The notes under the pieces: generated by a model
Seen by the model: the letters and a program-made list of their open reading frames with translations, nothing else
What the model was told of the DNA's origin: nothing
Database searches by the model: none
From: Trogon surrucura
Taxonomy: Eukaryota > Chordata > Aves > Trogoniformes > Trogonidae
Reading direction: 5' to 3'
Assembly (NCBI GenBank): GCA_020746105.1
Contig: CM036658.1
Span: 29,661,099-29,725,098 of the forward strand
Length of the DNA: 64,000 bases
Translations under genes and position numbers: made by a program
Part shown: one piece after another, positions 27,846 to 40,922 of the stretch
Layout of the letters: each line of letters opens with the position of its first letter
How positions within the stretch are numbered: position 1 is the stretch's first letter

Positions 27846-28289
27846 TGTTGTGGTCTTAAAGGAAGATATGAAGTATCACTGTAGTTTAAGTGACAAGAAA
27901 ATAGGTATAAAATAAGTTCAGAAAAAATCAAGGACTTGAATGCTTCTGGATAGTTTTTGCTTTCTGTATATATTACCGAATACACTGGGTTTTGAAAAAA
28001 TGTGTCATCACATCAATCTGCAAAATAAATAGCTTGTAAAATTCTACCTATCAGAAATAGAAAAAAAATACTGTAAAATGTATAATCCTATTCTCAGATC
28101 TTTATTTGCACTGAAAACATTTTCTATCAAATCTCCTTCTATCGACTTTTTAAGAGAACCAATGGGAAACTACTGCATGAATAGCTTATGCAATTTGTTT
28201 AGAAAAATAAGATCATAACCAGATCTATTGTCAAATATGGTCTATTTAACAGTTTCATTAGAAAGTCTACACTAGATAAACACTAGAGC

Positions 28290-28456
28290 TGAGGCCCAGA
28301 GAGGTAGTGGAGAAAGTCAAAACATGATCAGACTAGATCCTGCACAATCTGATCCATGTTGGCCCTGCTTTAAGCAGGGGTAGGGTGACAGGGGTGCCTG
28401 GACCTCCATGGGCCCCTGTCAACATACATGACTCTACGATCCTATGAAAGCTCCTT
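28290..28456 (+). mobile_element. Degenerate CR1 3' end
   Basis: Contains cagagaggtagtggagaa, a diverged ggccctgctttaagcagggg block and the tail gactctacgatcctatgaa. These match the layout of an old CR1 subfamily 3' UTR. Boundaries are approximate. Confidence 0.6.
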
Positions 28457-31400
28457 CCAAATCAGAAGAAAAAGTAAAAACAAAATGGCTTCCTTTTCTG
28501 TGCTCGGTTTTTTGGAAGGTAATTAGAAGATCCAGTTGCACATTCACAACTCTTCCTCTGCAACAAATTTCTACATTTTTGTCTTATTGAGCAGCAATTT
28601 GCCCTTCAGCTTTGCAGAGTAATGGCTTTGAAAAGTTAAATTGATTCTGACTTATCAAATGACGTCTTGAAACTGTTGTTTCTGTGATGATCTTGCTGCA
28701 ATATTTTGAAGATGGGTGGGATGGAAGACGATAGGTATTCCCATTAGCTTCATACGATATCACTTAAGAGCCTTTCATCTTTCTCATCAGGTACAGGGAA
28801 AAAGGTCAGGTCCAAATGTCATTGTTCAAACAGTAATCTACTGAAAATTGATAAAATTCTTCCTAAACTACAAATAATGCTGTTTTGCTTAAACACCGTT
28901 TCTAGAGAGGCAGAAGGGAGTCTCAGGCATGCCTCATCTCTGTGGTTCTCCCCATTTTCTCTGTGACTCTGGCAGTGCTTTCTTTCACATTCATTATTTC
29001 CATTCAGACAAGGATAATACTAGCTTTTATGGGTTCTACAAACAAAGTGAAATTTCTCAGGTTGCTGCTGATCTTATAGTGTCTTCTTCACTGCTATCAC
29101 TGAGGAGGGTAGCACACTGCCTCAGAGGTTTAAAGGCTAACTAGCAACAACTGTCATTCTCTGTATATCATAAAATTGGTTGGATTAATGAACTTTCTCA
29201 GATTATGCACATGTATTCATCACGCATTCAAGATTTCATAGTGATTAATACATGTATATAATACAATGAAAGTTACTCTTCAAATTCTATCTTATGTGAT
29301 TAAGATTTAAGGCGAAGTTCCTGGTAGACCCATGCCTTTATATGTTCAGAAGCCTTCAAACCTTTAATCTATGTTAAATGAAACTTACTGAAAATTCAGC
29401 AGCAATTTACAGTAAAATGAAATTAATACCAAATAAACTGTACAAATATACATAAGCAAAATTCTCTTTTTTTCCATCCTTGTTGAAATTGGTCCACAGT
29501 GTAATAAAATTGCTGGATCTATGCCTTCTGATGCACATAGATCCAAATCTCACAAAAACTCAAGCAAGACATGTCCCCAGTTCCACGAATATGTCCTAGA
29601 AAGCATGCTGTCAAAGCAAACTATAATTAAATGTGTAGCATTTAAGTGGGACTCTGCTATTGGGTAAATACATATTTTGTTTCTCCAAAAATGCTGAAGA
29701 TATTAAAATAACCTTTGTCAGGCTCAAGGCCTATTTAGCAGATAACTGAAGCAGAGCCTCATTTCAAAACTCTGCAGAAGATGCAAAGAAACCTGAATGA
29801 CCTTTATCAACAAAACAGCTAAGTTACTACATAGAAAGGGAAAGCATGCAGAGCCAGAATAGCAAATAAACCTGGTTTAAAATACAGATCTTGTAAGCAC
29901 AAGCCTTTACACCCATCTAGCAATACATAACTGCAAGACAATCTATTTACACTGCAAGATCGGCATACATTTTAAAGTTTTTTTGTTGGATTTATTCTTA
30001 AAAAATATTTTAAGGTACCCCAAAGCATCCATTTATTAATGAACAGCCTTACATATAATATAAATACAGAAGTAAATACATTGTCTTCTTGTAATAAAAG
30101 GATTTTTAAATATTCAACATATCAGGAACAGAAGTCTGAAAATAGTCTTAATGTTCTTGCTTGTTCTTAAAATGTGAATTCACATGCCTTAATTTTTTGG
30201 TGAAAAGTGCAAGTAACAGCTAAACATTGACCCAGTATCTTCTCTTGTCTACTCTCTTTATACAAGCTGGCTCACAGTGCTGTCATACCAACTTCAACAA
30301 ACATTCTTGTGCAGATTATGGTCCAATCTAAAATAAGAACTTAAAACATGTTTCCTCTTTTCCATACCTCCCATTTCAAGGTATTTTAATCTGTGGAAAG
30401 TTGAACTTTCTCGACTTTTTGTTAACGTGAAGAAAAAAGAGGTTCTCTGACTGAAAAAAACCTCAAGTGACTTGCTTCCAAATCAGATTTGTACTGTCCC
30501 CCCTCAAGACACCTATTTACATGAAATCTCTTACAGTTTCTCTGTCTGTATAAAATGCAGATGCCATTGCGCATCAGGCCTGTGTTTGCCTCTTTGCACA
30601 GACAGTCCAAAACAGTTTTCCTGATCTGTTTCAACTTGAAATGTTGTCAATATATGGATTGTCTTGCTTTCTAATTCAGTGAAAAATCTAGTTTTCCATT
30701 AGTCTCTGCCTTTCTAATTTTCGATACAGCTTTACTAAATGTAATTATTAAAGGCAGATTCAAGAAAGCAATTACTGAGCTACTGGTTTGTATCTCTGAA
30801 GTCTTAATAAGGAACAAGAAGTTGAAGTGACAGAAACACTGCAAAATCTGTAAATAATAAAAGAAATCTGACTATGCGTTTACTTTAATATGTACAATAC
30901 ACAGAGAGAAAACACAGAATGGTATAGAAAATTGTTATACTCAGTGTACGTCTGGGGCAACCATACAACTCCCTGTCATCATAAATGAGTTTTAATCTTC
31001 ATGTCACTGTGCAATGTATTAGGATTGCAAGTGTATTTCAGAACTGTTGCAGAAATAGCTCTAGAAAGAATTTTTAAAATATATCATCAAGAGTGGGATT
31101 GTGAAGAATGGGAATGCAGCATTTTGCCTTCTTCACCTGAAGATTTTCAGTGTATTCTGGAGGTTACAGTATTTCGAGGGATTATACTACACTATGAGAT
31201 ATATAATCTCACTTGCCAGTACTAGCAACCAAGTATTCAAAGTAAAATAAAGGTGATTTTGTAAACAAATGTAATTAATTGGTAGAATATATGCAGTAGA
31301 TTGTTTTAAACCTAAAGAGTATCCTAAAGCACAGGAATGCACTAAATCGCAGCATAGTCCTCTTGCTACCTTCTAGAGAATTTCAATAACCATTCTCAAG

Positions 31401-34400
31401 ATTTGAGTCCAGACACACATGACTGAAGCTAGAATATTTTCCTTATGTGTAATGATCTCCTTCATACAAACCAATCATCTCCATTTATCCCCCACAAAAA
31501 TGTAGGTACAATAAAGTCAGTAATAGAAGTCCTGCTTAACAGCTACACCTTGACATCACCTCTGGTTTTGTAACAATTATTCTGTATACACTAAAGCATT
31601 AACCACTTAACTTGTAAAAATATTTTTGTCATTTTATGTATCAGAAAGAGTGGCTTTTCTCATGTGTGAGGCAACAATACCAGCTTTGAGTGAATTCATA
31701 AGGCAAATTAGAAATCAGCTCAAAATAATTTTAATTTAAAATAAAAATCAGCCCACAGAGCTTCCCAATATTCCCCTTTCATCACAATAGTTTATCATAT
31801 GCAGTAAATTAATTCAAGTATGTTAGCAGAGTAGTAATTAACGACTTAGCATCACCTACTTTACTTTCCATCGTACTCATTAAAAACGTCTAACAGCAGA
31901 CAAGCACCTAGGCATTCCTTATATACAACAGAGAGGGTAAATCACACCAAATAATTAGCAAAATAAAGGAAAGGCAGAGCTAAGATTAAAGTTCCTGCCA
32001 AGAAACTCAGTCAGAAGAAAGCCCTGTAGAAAACTCCTTAGAGATCTTAAGGGTGACAGTAACCCAAGGGCCCAAACTAAGGACTCCAGAAGTCAATGGG
32101 AATCCTGCTACCCATGGGCAGTACAGTGAGTGACCTGTGAAGACCACATTTCCACTTTGTAAGGACTGTCCCATCTGTCCCACCACAGAGGAGGCACAGT
32201 ACCAGACGTGAAGGTTCTCAAGCTTTTCTTCATACAAAATGCACTTCAGTGTAACCAACAAGAGCACTGGAGCATGGTAACATTATTAAGGTAGCAGACT
32301 CAACACGATGTGATAGACAGGTAACTGCATTACACACATGTGCACACATGCACGCACCATCACACGAAGGTAACAACCCATCTTGTCAGTGGTCAGTTTT
32401 GCCAGTGGCCAGGACAGCAGTGTGGAGGGCAACCTGGAGCCCATGAGATTGCTATTACAAATAGACTAGCGTACATCAGCAGGTGTTACTTTAGATTACT
32501 AAAACCATGGATTTTTTTAGAAAAGATTTCATTTTACTCATTACTTGAAAACCATGATTTCCATGTTTTCCTCTCTATGTTGTAGCAAATGTGGCAAAGG
32601 TAAGCTGTTTACTCTGCATAGGACAGAGTAAATCAACTCTCAAGACAAAAAGCTAAACACCATGCTCCTGTTCAAACAGTTTAAACATTTATCTAGCCCC
32701 AACCATCAACTATTGAAATTTCCTCTCCTCTGAGAAAACTGTGGTCTGGACCTTGTGTTGTAAACTCCTTATGTTAAAATTGGAGCAAGAGGCTCTTCCA
32801 CAGTGTAAGACTGAAAATACAGTAAGTGAAATACTGAATAGTACCAAGATCTCTCCTCTTCATACTAACTTCTATAGCAACTGAACTTCATTGGAATCGT
32901 GAAGTATAAAGGAAAACATTCAAAGGAGAAAAATAGTGCAATTTTCAGCTACAACTCCCCACTGTGGAATATAAATATTTGCGCTTTTTTTACTGTTCTA
33001 TTATGAGTTTTGAAAGATTTTTTTAACTTCACAACTGAACAAAATCCCAAATAATCAAAGACCTTCCACTTCTTGATTCTGTGGTAAAATATTGAAGAAG
33101 CAAATTCTCTGATGCTTTGAAAGAGTATGATAGCATAAATAGACATTTTAGCCATTTTATGCTGCCTTGGAGAATATATTTGGTATTTATTTAATCTTCC
33201 TTCACTTCAACAGCAAGTAGAACCCAAGATATAGGATAAAAAGACAAGAATAAAATAAGAGGTAACTTGTACATAGGCCATTTAAAAGATTGTTTTGTTC
33301 AGTGTTGTCTTGTAATATAAAACGCCTTTTTATTTCTCGTCAGTCTTTTTGAATGATTTGACTTGTACAAGCCACAGTCATTTTGTTGAATGCTTATGGA
33401 AAATTAAAAATCTTGTCTGTAGCAATATCAAATCATTTATACATAGCAGTCATCAACTGTCATTTCTGTCTATCCCAGCAGTACACACCCCCTCTCGCAC
33501 TTCCCTCTTTAGTCTAGGTGAGCTGTCAAGTTTCTAGTTTCTGACGTGTATTTACATCATTCAATGACATCTGACAGTAGTGAAAGGCCACAGAAAACTG
33601 CTTATTGATCAGAGCAAAACTAGTTGACGGAGCAGATGAGGTTGTATCACAGAAACGCAGCCACACTCAGGTGATGACATTTTGCTCCCTTGTATACAAG
33701 TGCTTAATGGAATACAACTTCATTATATGATGCCAGTAGTGCTTAAAATATTGCACAGTTCTCATGAGTGTTTTGTCTACGTGGTGATGAGGACAATCTA
33801 TTTGTACTGGTACCAACGTATTAGTAACCTGTTTTGCTCACGAACACTTGCAAACTACCAGCCAATGTGTCCTGATGAGTATACTGAGAGACACTGAAGA
33901 CTCAATCTTGCCAAAATCTAATTGAGCTGACCTTTTAAAAAAAGATGGAATTACCATTTAGGGAGCCAGATCTACTCAAGATTTAGTTCTGCAGAATTCT
34001 GTGCTGCTTAGTAAAGACATTTTAAATGACCATTTTTATGCTTGGGACTGGTACAGTTTCCCAATGGAAGTGATAACTGATCATTAGTGTTTCAGAGGTT
34101 ATTATATCAACTTGCATGAGAGTCTTTCAAACTGTATTGATTTAAATGCTGAAGAGTTCTTGGGCAGAGGCATTCCATACAAACTGTCCTGCAGCTAAAA
34201 CTTTAACTTCCTTATTTTTATCAGTTTCTTCTTTCTGTTCTCTTGAGTAGAAAAGTACATCAATGTAAACTCATTTTCCACAGAGTAATATGTAAGGCAA
34301 CGATTACAGTATACAACCATTCCTTACCGAATCTCTGTTTGCATTAGCAGTCTAACTGGAAAACTCAAAGCAGTTTTAGCACAAAGTAAACTGCAGTGAT

Positions 34401-36624
34401 TCAAAAAAGGCAGCATTTTACAAGTTCCTGAATAACCTGAAATCAAGAAACTTCTAGGGGTAGGCTGATCACAACACAGAGCTCAGAAGAACTTGCTTTC
34501 CACCTCATATTTTATAGTAGACAGGAGCGCTGGGTCTTTTTTACTTAAAAGAAAAAATCCAGAGGAGTAAAAGATGCCAGTGGTCCAAAAGTTGCTCTTT
34601 ACAATGGTCCAGTGTTGCTCAGCCTTTCTAAGTCAAGTCTTGCATTCAGGTTAACTACTTATAATTGAAAACAATTTTCAGATTCAAAACAAAACTACTG
34701 GCCACCTCATACACTCAGAAAATTCTTTCCATTTCAGTGGGAAAGAGACAAAAGACTTGGTTCTCAGAGAAGGTACTTCCTATCCTTTGACTTAGACAAG
34801 CAGTATGAGACCAGAGCTTGATCAAATCCAAGTCCTATATAACTAGAGAAATCCAAGCTCTAAAACAACAAAGAAATGAGAGTGAATACTGTCTTAAACA
34901 GAGTACATTTGCCATTTCTCAGTAGAAACAAAACAGACTACTCTATACACTACTTATTATCATCAAAGATGACAGCAGTCTTGTTATTTTCAGTTCAGTT
35001 CTATCACTGAAATTTCTTTCAGACAAGAATAACTGTTAGAAGCATCTTGTTCTTGGTGTTCTTGTAATGCACTTGTTGCAAAAAATCTAGAAGTTTGCTT
35101 TCAGACTGAAGAAAACTTTGGGGCAAACTGACGTTTTCAGTGTTCGGATAAAGTTTGGATAAAGTTTCAGGTACAGAGCAACTTTCCCCTTCTAACAGAA
35201 CCTCACAATTTCTATTGCAAAGAAATAAAAAAGAAGCAGCACAACAGTCACAAGACTGAATTTATTTTATTAACCCTGGCAAAACACTTTTCTCTTTTTT
35301 CTTTCCCTTCATAATCAGATGAATGGATCTCACTGAAACTTGAGAAGAATTTCAATGTGTACTAATTACCTGTGATGGAAAATTTCAGCCCAGAAGCGAA
35401 TATTTACAGTGATTCAGAAAAACGGAAACAAGGATTTGATCTCAGCAAATGGCTTTCAAATACATTTTCAACATTCTTCCACAGCTAACTCAGTATACAT
35501 CTAACAGAAACTGTGTCATCTCAGGTACTATGGTTAGCTGTCATCATTTGTTTGCACATACAAAACCCCATGCATATTTAATATGCACAGATCTAAAGGG
35601 AAAATAGAAGATAAAGAAACAGTCACACATTCAATATATGTGATGACAAATGTCTGAAAAGTAAACTCTGCAATCTTCTTGAATTTATTGGGAAGAGGAA
35701 GTACTCCAGACAATGGAGAGTACAGATAGGATGTTATTTTATGTATACTGAAGTAACTAACTCTAGCACTGGTCTTTTTTTTAAAAAAAGAAAAAAGTGT
35801 TGCTTATTCTGTCATAAAATCCTTCTCTACCTAAACTTTTATTCATAAAAACTCAAAATTATGAACAATAGTATTTTTGGACAAGAAGTTGCAGACAAAT
35901 CACATTTTGTTCTTTCCAAGTCTGGATCTTGTATTTTGCGCTTATACAGAAAACAGGAAATTCTCTTCATCTTAGTTGTCTGATATGCATAAATATCTGG
36001 GCTCAAAGCCTTGACATTGATACTGATGATGGCAGCAATTCATAACTAATTATTAAAAAACACACAAAAAAGCAAGTGAACCTACTCTAAAATTAACTCT
36101 GGATCTAGAACAGTTTGCTTTCTGTGAAGTGTGAAGTATCTATCCAAACTACAAGAAATATCTCTCTTTTCATTCAGTGAAGCTAATCTACTTTGAGTCA
36201 CCCAGAAAATCAAGGATACACTACTCAGTATTAATCATTCCCAAATTCTGCTGGACATACCTTGCAAAGAGTTCTTTCAGGAAGAGCAAGAAGCCATACA
36301 TTTCCACTAATAAAATAGGAGCTGGGAGGACTGGAAGCAGGGACTGTATGACAGCCTGCTGATGCATATGGATGCACAGAGGAGGTGCAGAATTTGAAAG
36401 TGTATTACAGTAAACACACTTAACTCTATCAATCTTTAGATAACATAAAACGACTTTCACATCTGATGTTACCACTTAATTCCTTTTGGATTCAGCTTTC
36501 ATTTTCCTAAAGCAGATCGTAACTGCAGTATGCAATAATCTAAGCAACTTGCTCCTATTTAGCGCGTTATTTTAGTATTTCTTTCTCTCATTGCAGGAAA
36601 ACGTACATCAAAGGCATTTTCTGT
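28457..36624. other. Unique intronic DNA, nothing recognised
   Basis: About 8 kb of AT-rich sequence with no recognisable repeat or exon. The open frame at 31001-31225 on the plus strand has no recognisable domain. Confidence 0.55.
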
Positions 36625-37552
36625 TTAACAACATCAACGATTTGGACTAGGGATTAGAGTGCACCCTCAGTAAGTTTGCAGATGACACCAAGCTGGGTGG
36701 AAGTGTTGATCTGGTTAAGGGTACAGAGGCTCTCCAGAGGGATCTAGATAGGTTGGATCCCCAAGGCTAACCCAATGAAATTCAATAAGGCCAAATGCCA
36801 GGTCCTGCCCTTCGGCCACAACAACCCCCAGCAGCGCTACAGGCTTGGGGAGGAGTGGCTGGAGAGCTGCCAGGCAGAGAGGGACCTGGGGGTGTTGATG
36901 GACAGTGGCTGAACATGAGCCAGCAGTGTGCCCAGGTGGCCAAGAAGGCCAATGGCATCCTGGCCTGGGTCAGGGATGGTGTTGTCAGCAGGAGCAGGGA
37001 GGTGATCATACCCCTGTGCTCGGTTTTGGTGAGGCCTCACCTCGAGTGCTGTGTCCAGTTTTGGGCCCCTCACTGCAAGAGGGACATTGAGGTGCTGGAG
37101 AGGGTACAGAGGTGGCTGCCAAGCTGGTAAAGGGCTCAGAATACAAGTCATTATGAGGAAAGGCTGAGGGATCTGGGGCTGTTTAGCCTGGAGGAGAGTG
37201 AGGGGAGACCTCATGGGTCTCTACAGCTACCTGAAGGGAGGTTGTAGAGAGGCAGGAGTTGGTCTATTCTCTCTAGTGGAGAGTGACAGGACGAGGGGAA
37301 ATGGATTTAAATTGTGCCAGGGGAGGTTCAGGTTAGATATTAGGAAGAATTTCTTTACTGAAATGGTTGTCAGCCATTGTAACAGGCTGCCCAGGGAGGT
37401 GGTTGAGTCACCGCCTCTGAAAATGTTTAAGAGTTGACCAGATGTTGCATTGGGTGACATAGTTTAGTAGGTTGATAGGGCTGGGACAAAGGCTGGACTC
37501 AATGATCTTCAAGGTCTCTTTCAGCTGGAACTATTGTATGATTCTATGATTC
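36625..37552 (+). mobile_element. CR1 LINE 3' fragment
   Basis: Begins near the RT catalytic motif (aagtttgcagatgacaccaa, here with the normal ADD) and ends ttgtatgattctatgattct. It is 5'-truncated at about the RT palm and lies in two overlapping frames. It is almost identical over most of its length to the downstream half of 26112-27845, including the shared one-base deletion at 36901-36914. Confidence 0.93.
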
Positions 37553-40500
37553 TTTCTGTTTCAGAAGAGACAGAAGACTTTTTCTTCCCTGTGAATAATT
37601 CACAGAAAGCCTACATCACTGCACCCAACTTCAAAATAACAGAAACTGACTCTTTATGACAGGGATATATGAACTGGGTAAATGCCCAAGCCATTGCTCA
37701 AAGCATGCCTGTAGCAGTATCATCACTTCTTTACAGACAGGCACACTAAGCTGAAACAATGACTTTTCTGTTTTCCTAGTTAAACTCAATGGAGTTAAAG
37801 TCAAAGTCAAAAGAAAAACTAATATTTGGAATCATTATGCATTGAGGCATCTTTACTTGTTATTGGATAAGTATAGATTTTAGTGCCAGAGGCTGTTGTC
37901 TTATAAAAGGTTTACAATAAACCATGAACCTAACATTTTTAAAAGGAATCCTGAAAGACTAAGAAAAACAAATACATGTACTTACAAACACTTACAATGT
38001 TTACTAACGTGAAGCAATTTACAGTTCTCTCTCTGCCACCTTGAATCCCAAAGCATGAACCTGCATCACATAACCAGATCCTTCCATTGGGAAACACATC
38101 ACTTCAGAGGTCTCCTTCAAGCAGGGGTTCATCTTTGCACTGAAGGCACGTAACTCAAAGGGTCCCTGAGGATCTATGACAGCTTCTGCGGTGCACTTCC
38201 ATGTCACTTCTCGCTCCCTCCTCCAGCTTCAGTCTTTTTACCTGCTCCTTGGCAAAACGACCCACCTGTGTTCCGTACAAAGTTCAGTGCATAAGCAGCA
38301 ACTTCCAAAATCACATTTACTACTATAAGATGTAACAAGTCTATTCACTCTGCCTAGGTGACTTGACTGTTATCACCTCTCAATTATATTACTGTTTGGG
38401 CCTGTGAATTGCTTTTCTTTCTTATTTTTAATACTAATTTTTACTTTTTTTTAAAGTTACGTTCCAAGTTTTTTTTATATTAAGTACAAATATACATGAA
38501 AATGAGACTGGGTTTAAAAAATGTAAATTGTTGCATCTGTGTTTTAAGGGAAAAAAGCCTGGATAGAATCAAAATTTATAAAGTATGTACAGAAAAGCTG
38601 TATATAAAGAAAAAAAAGGAATCACACATTCATTTAAAACCACACAAACATTGTTTCAGTCAATAAAATGATAAAATGTTTTTATCTTTTCAGATCTTAG
38701 AACATGTTCCCTTTATCTGATCTGAACACTGAAATTTGGTAATCTTGTCAACATACTTCAAAAACTACTCTTTGGATATATTTTGAAGAGAGACAAGTCT
38801 ATGTTTCCCCTATGGATGAAGAAGCGAAAGGGTTTTTAAATTTTTGTTCCTGGTATCTTGTTCACCAAGTCACTATTTCAAAGTGGAGTTCAGTACGCCG
38901 ACATTTTGTCATATTCCTAATTCATATCACACCCCTGAGCTCTTCTGGAAAGACTTATTTCAATCTGTCTTGGAACGAATAGCTTTTCTGAAGGAAAAAA
39001 AATGCAAAAAATAATACAATTAATCACTGAGTAGTACAACAATCATTTCCCCATACCTAACAGTCCCTTTAAAAAACCCTCACACTATAATCTCCCAATT
39101 CACCATTTATTTATCCATCAGAATAAATTGTATGTAGATCATGTTAAGTAGCACCTGCTATGGTAATTATTAGCATTACCTAACTGAAACTAACAATTCC
39201 GGTTGCTACCGTGTTGGCAACACACAATTAACTAGAGCCACTGCAGAATTTTGCTACATACTCACCAACTGAAGAGGTGGAACTAGTCACATATTCAATC
39301 TTTAAAAATTTTGTTAAGCATAACAGAAGGTAATAATGTACTTGAAATGGAGAACATGCTTTTGTTTCAAAGATCAGTTTTGAAGAAATAAAGGCTAAAT
39401 GGAAAGGTGTTGGAAAATGTTAGGCTTAGGTGACCAGAACCACCAGTATACCCGGGGACAGAGAGATTCAAGAAAGGTCATGATTCATTAAAGCTACAAT
39501 GACTTCACTGGAGATGTGGAGAACAAGCATCAGGAGAAGGAAAAACAAGGAGTCTTATGCTACATTAGAATATACTTAAACTGAAGCTGAAGTAATTGCT
39601 AATCCAAGTAACATGTACTGAAAAGATGCTCATAGCTTTTGTTACAGAATTACTAAATTTGTTACACTACTTTAATTGGAAATATACTATAGTCATTTGA
39701 AGACATTTCTGTGCTTCTAAAACATCACTTTTTAGAGTATGCAATGAAACAAAAGACCAATTTTATAAAATAAGAACACAAGGAAAATATTGATACTCTT
39801 TTCTACCCCTTGTTTCTCCACTATTCCCTCTCTCCCATGCTATACAACTCTTAGTATGGAGGCAATAGTTCAGGAAAAGAAGAAACAAAGGTATTCTTTA
39901 TTATAATGCACAAATTATCAATATAACTGGAATTTCAAGCAATTAACTGAAAAAAGGGAGAAAGACATAGACCTGAGCAGACTGTTGGTTCTCCCGTCAA
40001 CGTGGAATGTGTGCAAAAGTGATTAGCACAAGTTTTCAGATATTGTTCATCAATCAAATTAAGCAAATCTCAGCAGGCACAGAAAAACAAGCAATGTTGC
40101 TGCCTACTCTCTTGCTATTAGCTCTTTCTGCTCCCATCTGCCGTTGTACCAGTATTACATAGATTAATCACTTTATTCTTGCAGACAGCCTCTGAAGCAA
40201 GTATGGATATGAGTACTACAAATATCGTTTTAGTCTCTATCTCAGTTTCACCTGACTCCACATGGTTCTCCGTGCTTTTCCGAAGCAAACTTCCGGACCA
40301 CTGTGACTTGTCTGAATCAGAAACCGATCTCTCGAGTCCTAAATCTTGGCTAAGGCACCAGGTTGGGGTGGTTTTTCGTGGGAAACAGGGCATTCTCCAC
40401 AGACTACTTAGACTGAAGATGCTGGATGGCTTCCAGATATTTTGAACTAAGGCTCAAGATCCGTATTTGAGCTCCTGAAGGCAAAACTGTGCCACAGAAT

Positions 40501-40832
40501 AGCATATATACAGAAACTACTGCTGTAAGTGTAGACGAGATCATGGGAAAGATACGAAACTGAACAGCATAGACAGTTCTATGTGCAATGCACCCCTTAC
40601 TAGAAATCTTAGTAATGAACCACTATAAACAACAAACCTCAGCTTTCATATTTAACTTAAAACTGATAAGTGCCCCGTTTAAGAAAGGATTAAGATGCTC
40701 ATGTCCTTTCAGCCTTTTCCAATCTTGTATAGAAAACATTTCAAGTCCTAAGATATAGATTTTAGGGCAGGACAGCATGCAAAGAGCTATTTCACAATAT
40801 TACCATTACAGAAAAAGTGAAAACAGATGGAT
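37553..40832. other. Unique intronic DNA with two coding-looking open stretches
   Basis: No repeat recognised. Two stretches on the minus strand (38019-38222 and 40118-40437) look more protein-like than chance but match nothing I know; see findings. Confidence 0.5.
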
Positions 40833-40922
40833 CTGCTTTGGCAGGGAGGCTGGACTAGATAATCTTTCAAGGTCCCTTCCAACCCCTAACATTCTGTGAT
40901 TCTGTGTGATTCTGTGATTCTT
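40833..40922 (+). mobile_element. CR1 LINE extreme 3' end
   Basis: About 90 bases: tttggcagggaggctggact, the aaggtcccttccaacccct block, then a repeated attctgtg tail. Severe 5' truncation. Confidence 0.9.

Noticed and set aside
31001..31225. 74-codon plus-strand frame as an exon
   Set aside because: No recognisable domain, no convincing splice sites, and AT-rich codon use like surrounding intron.
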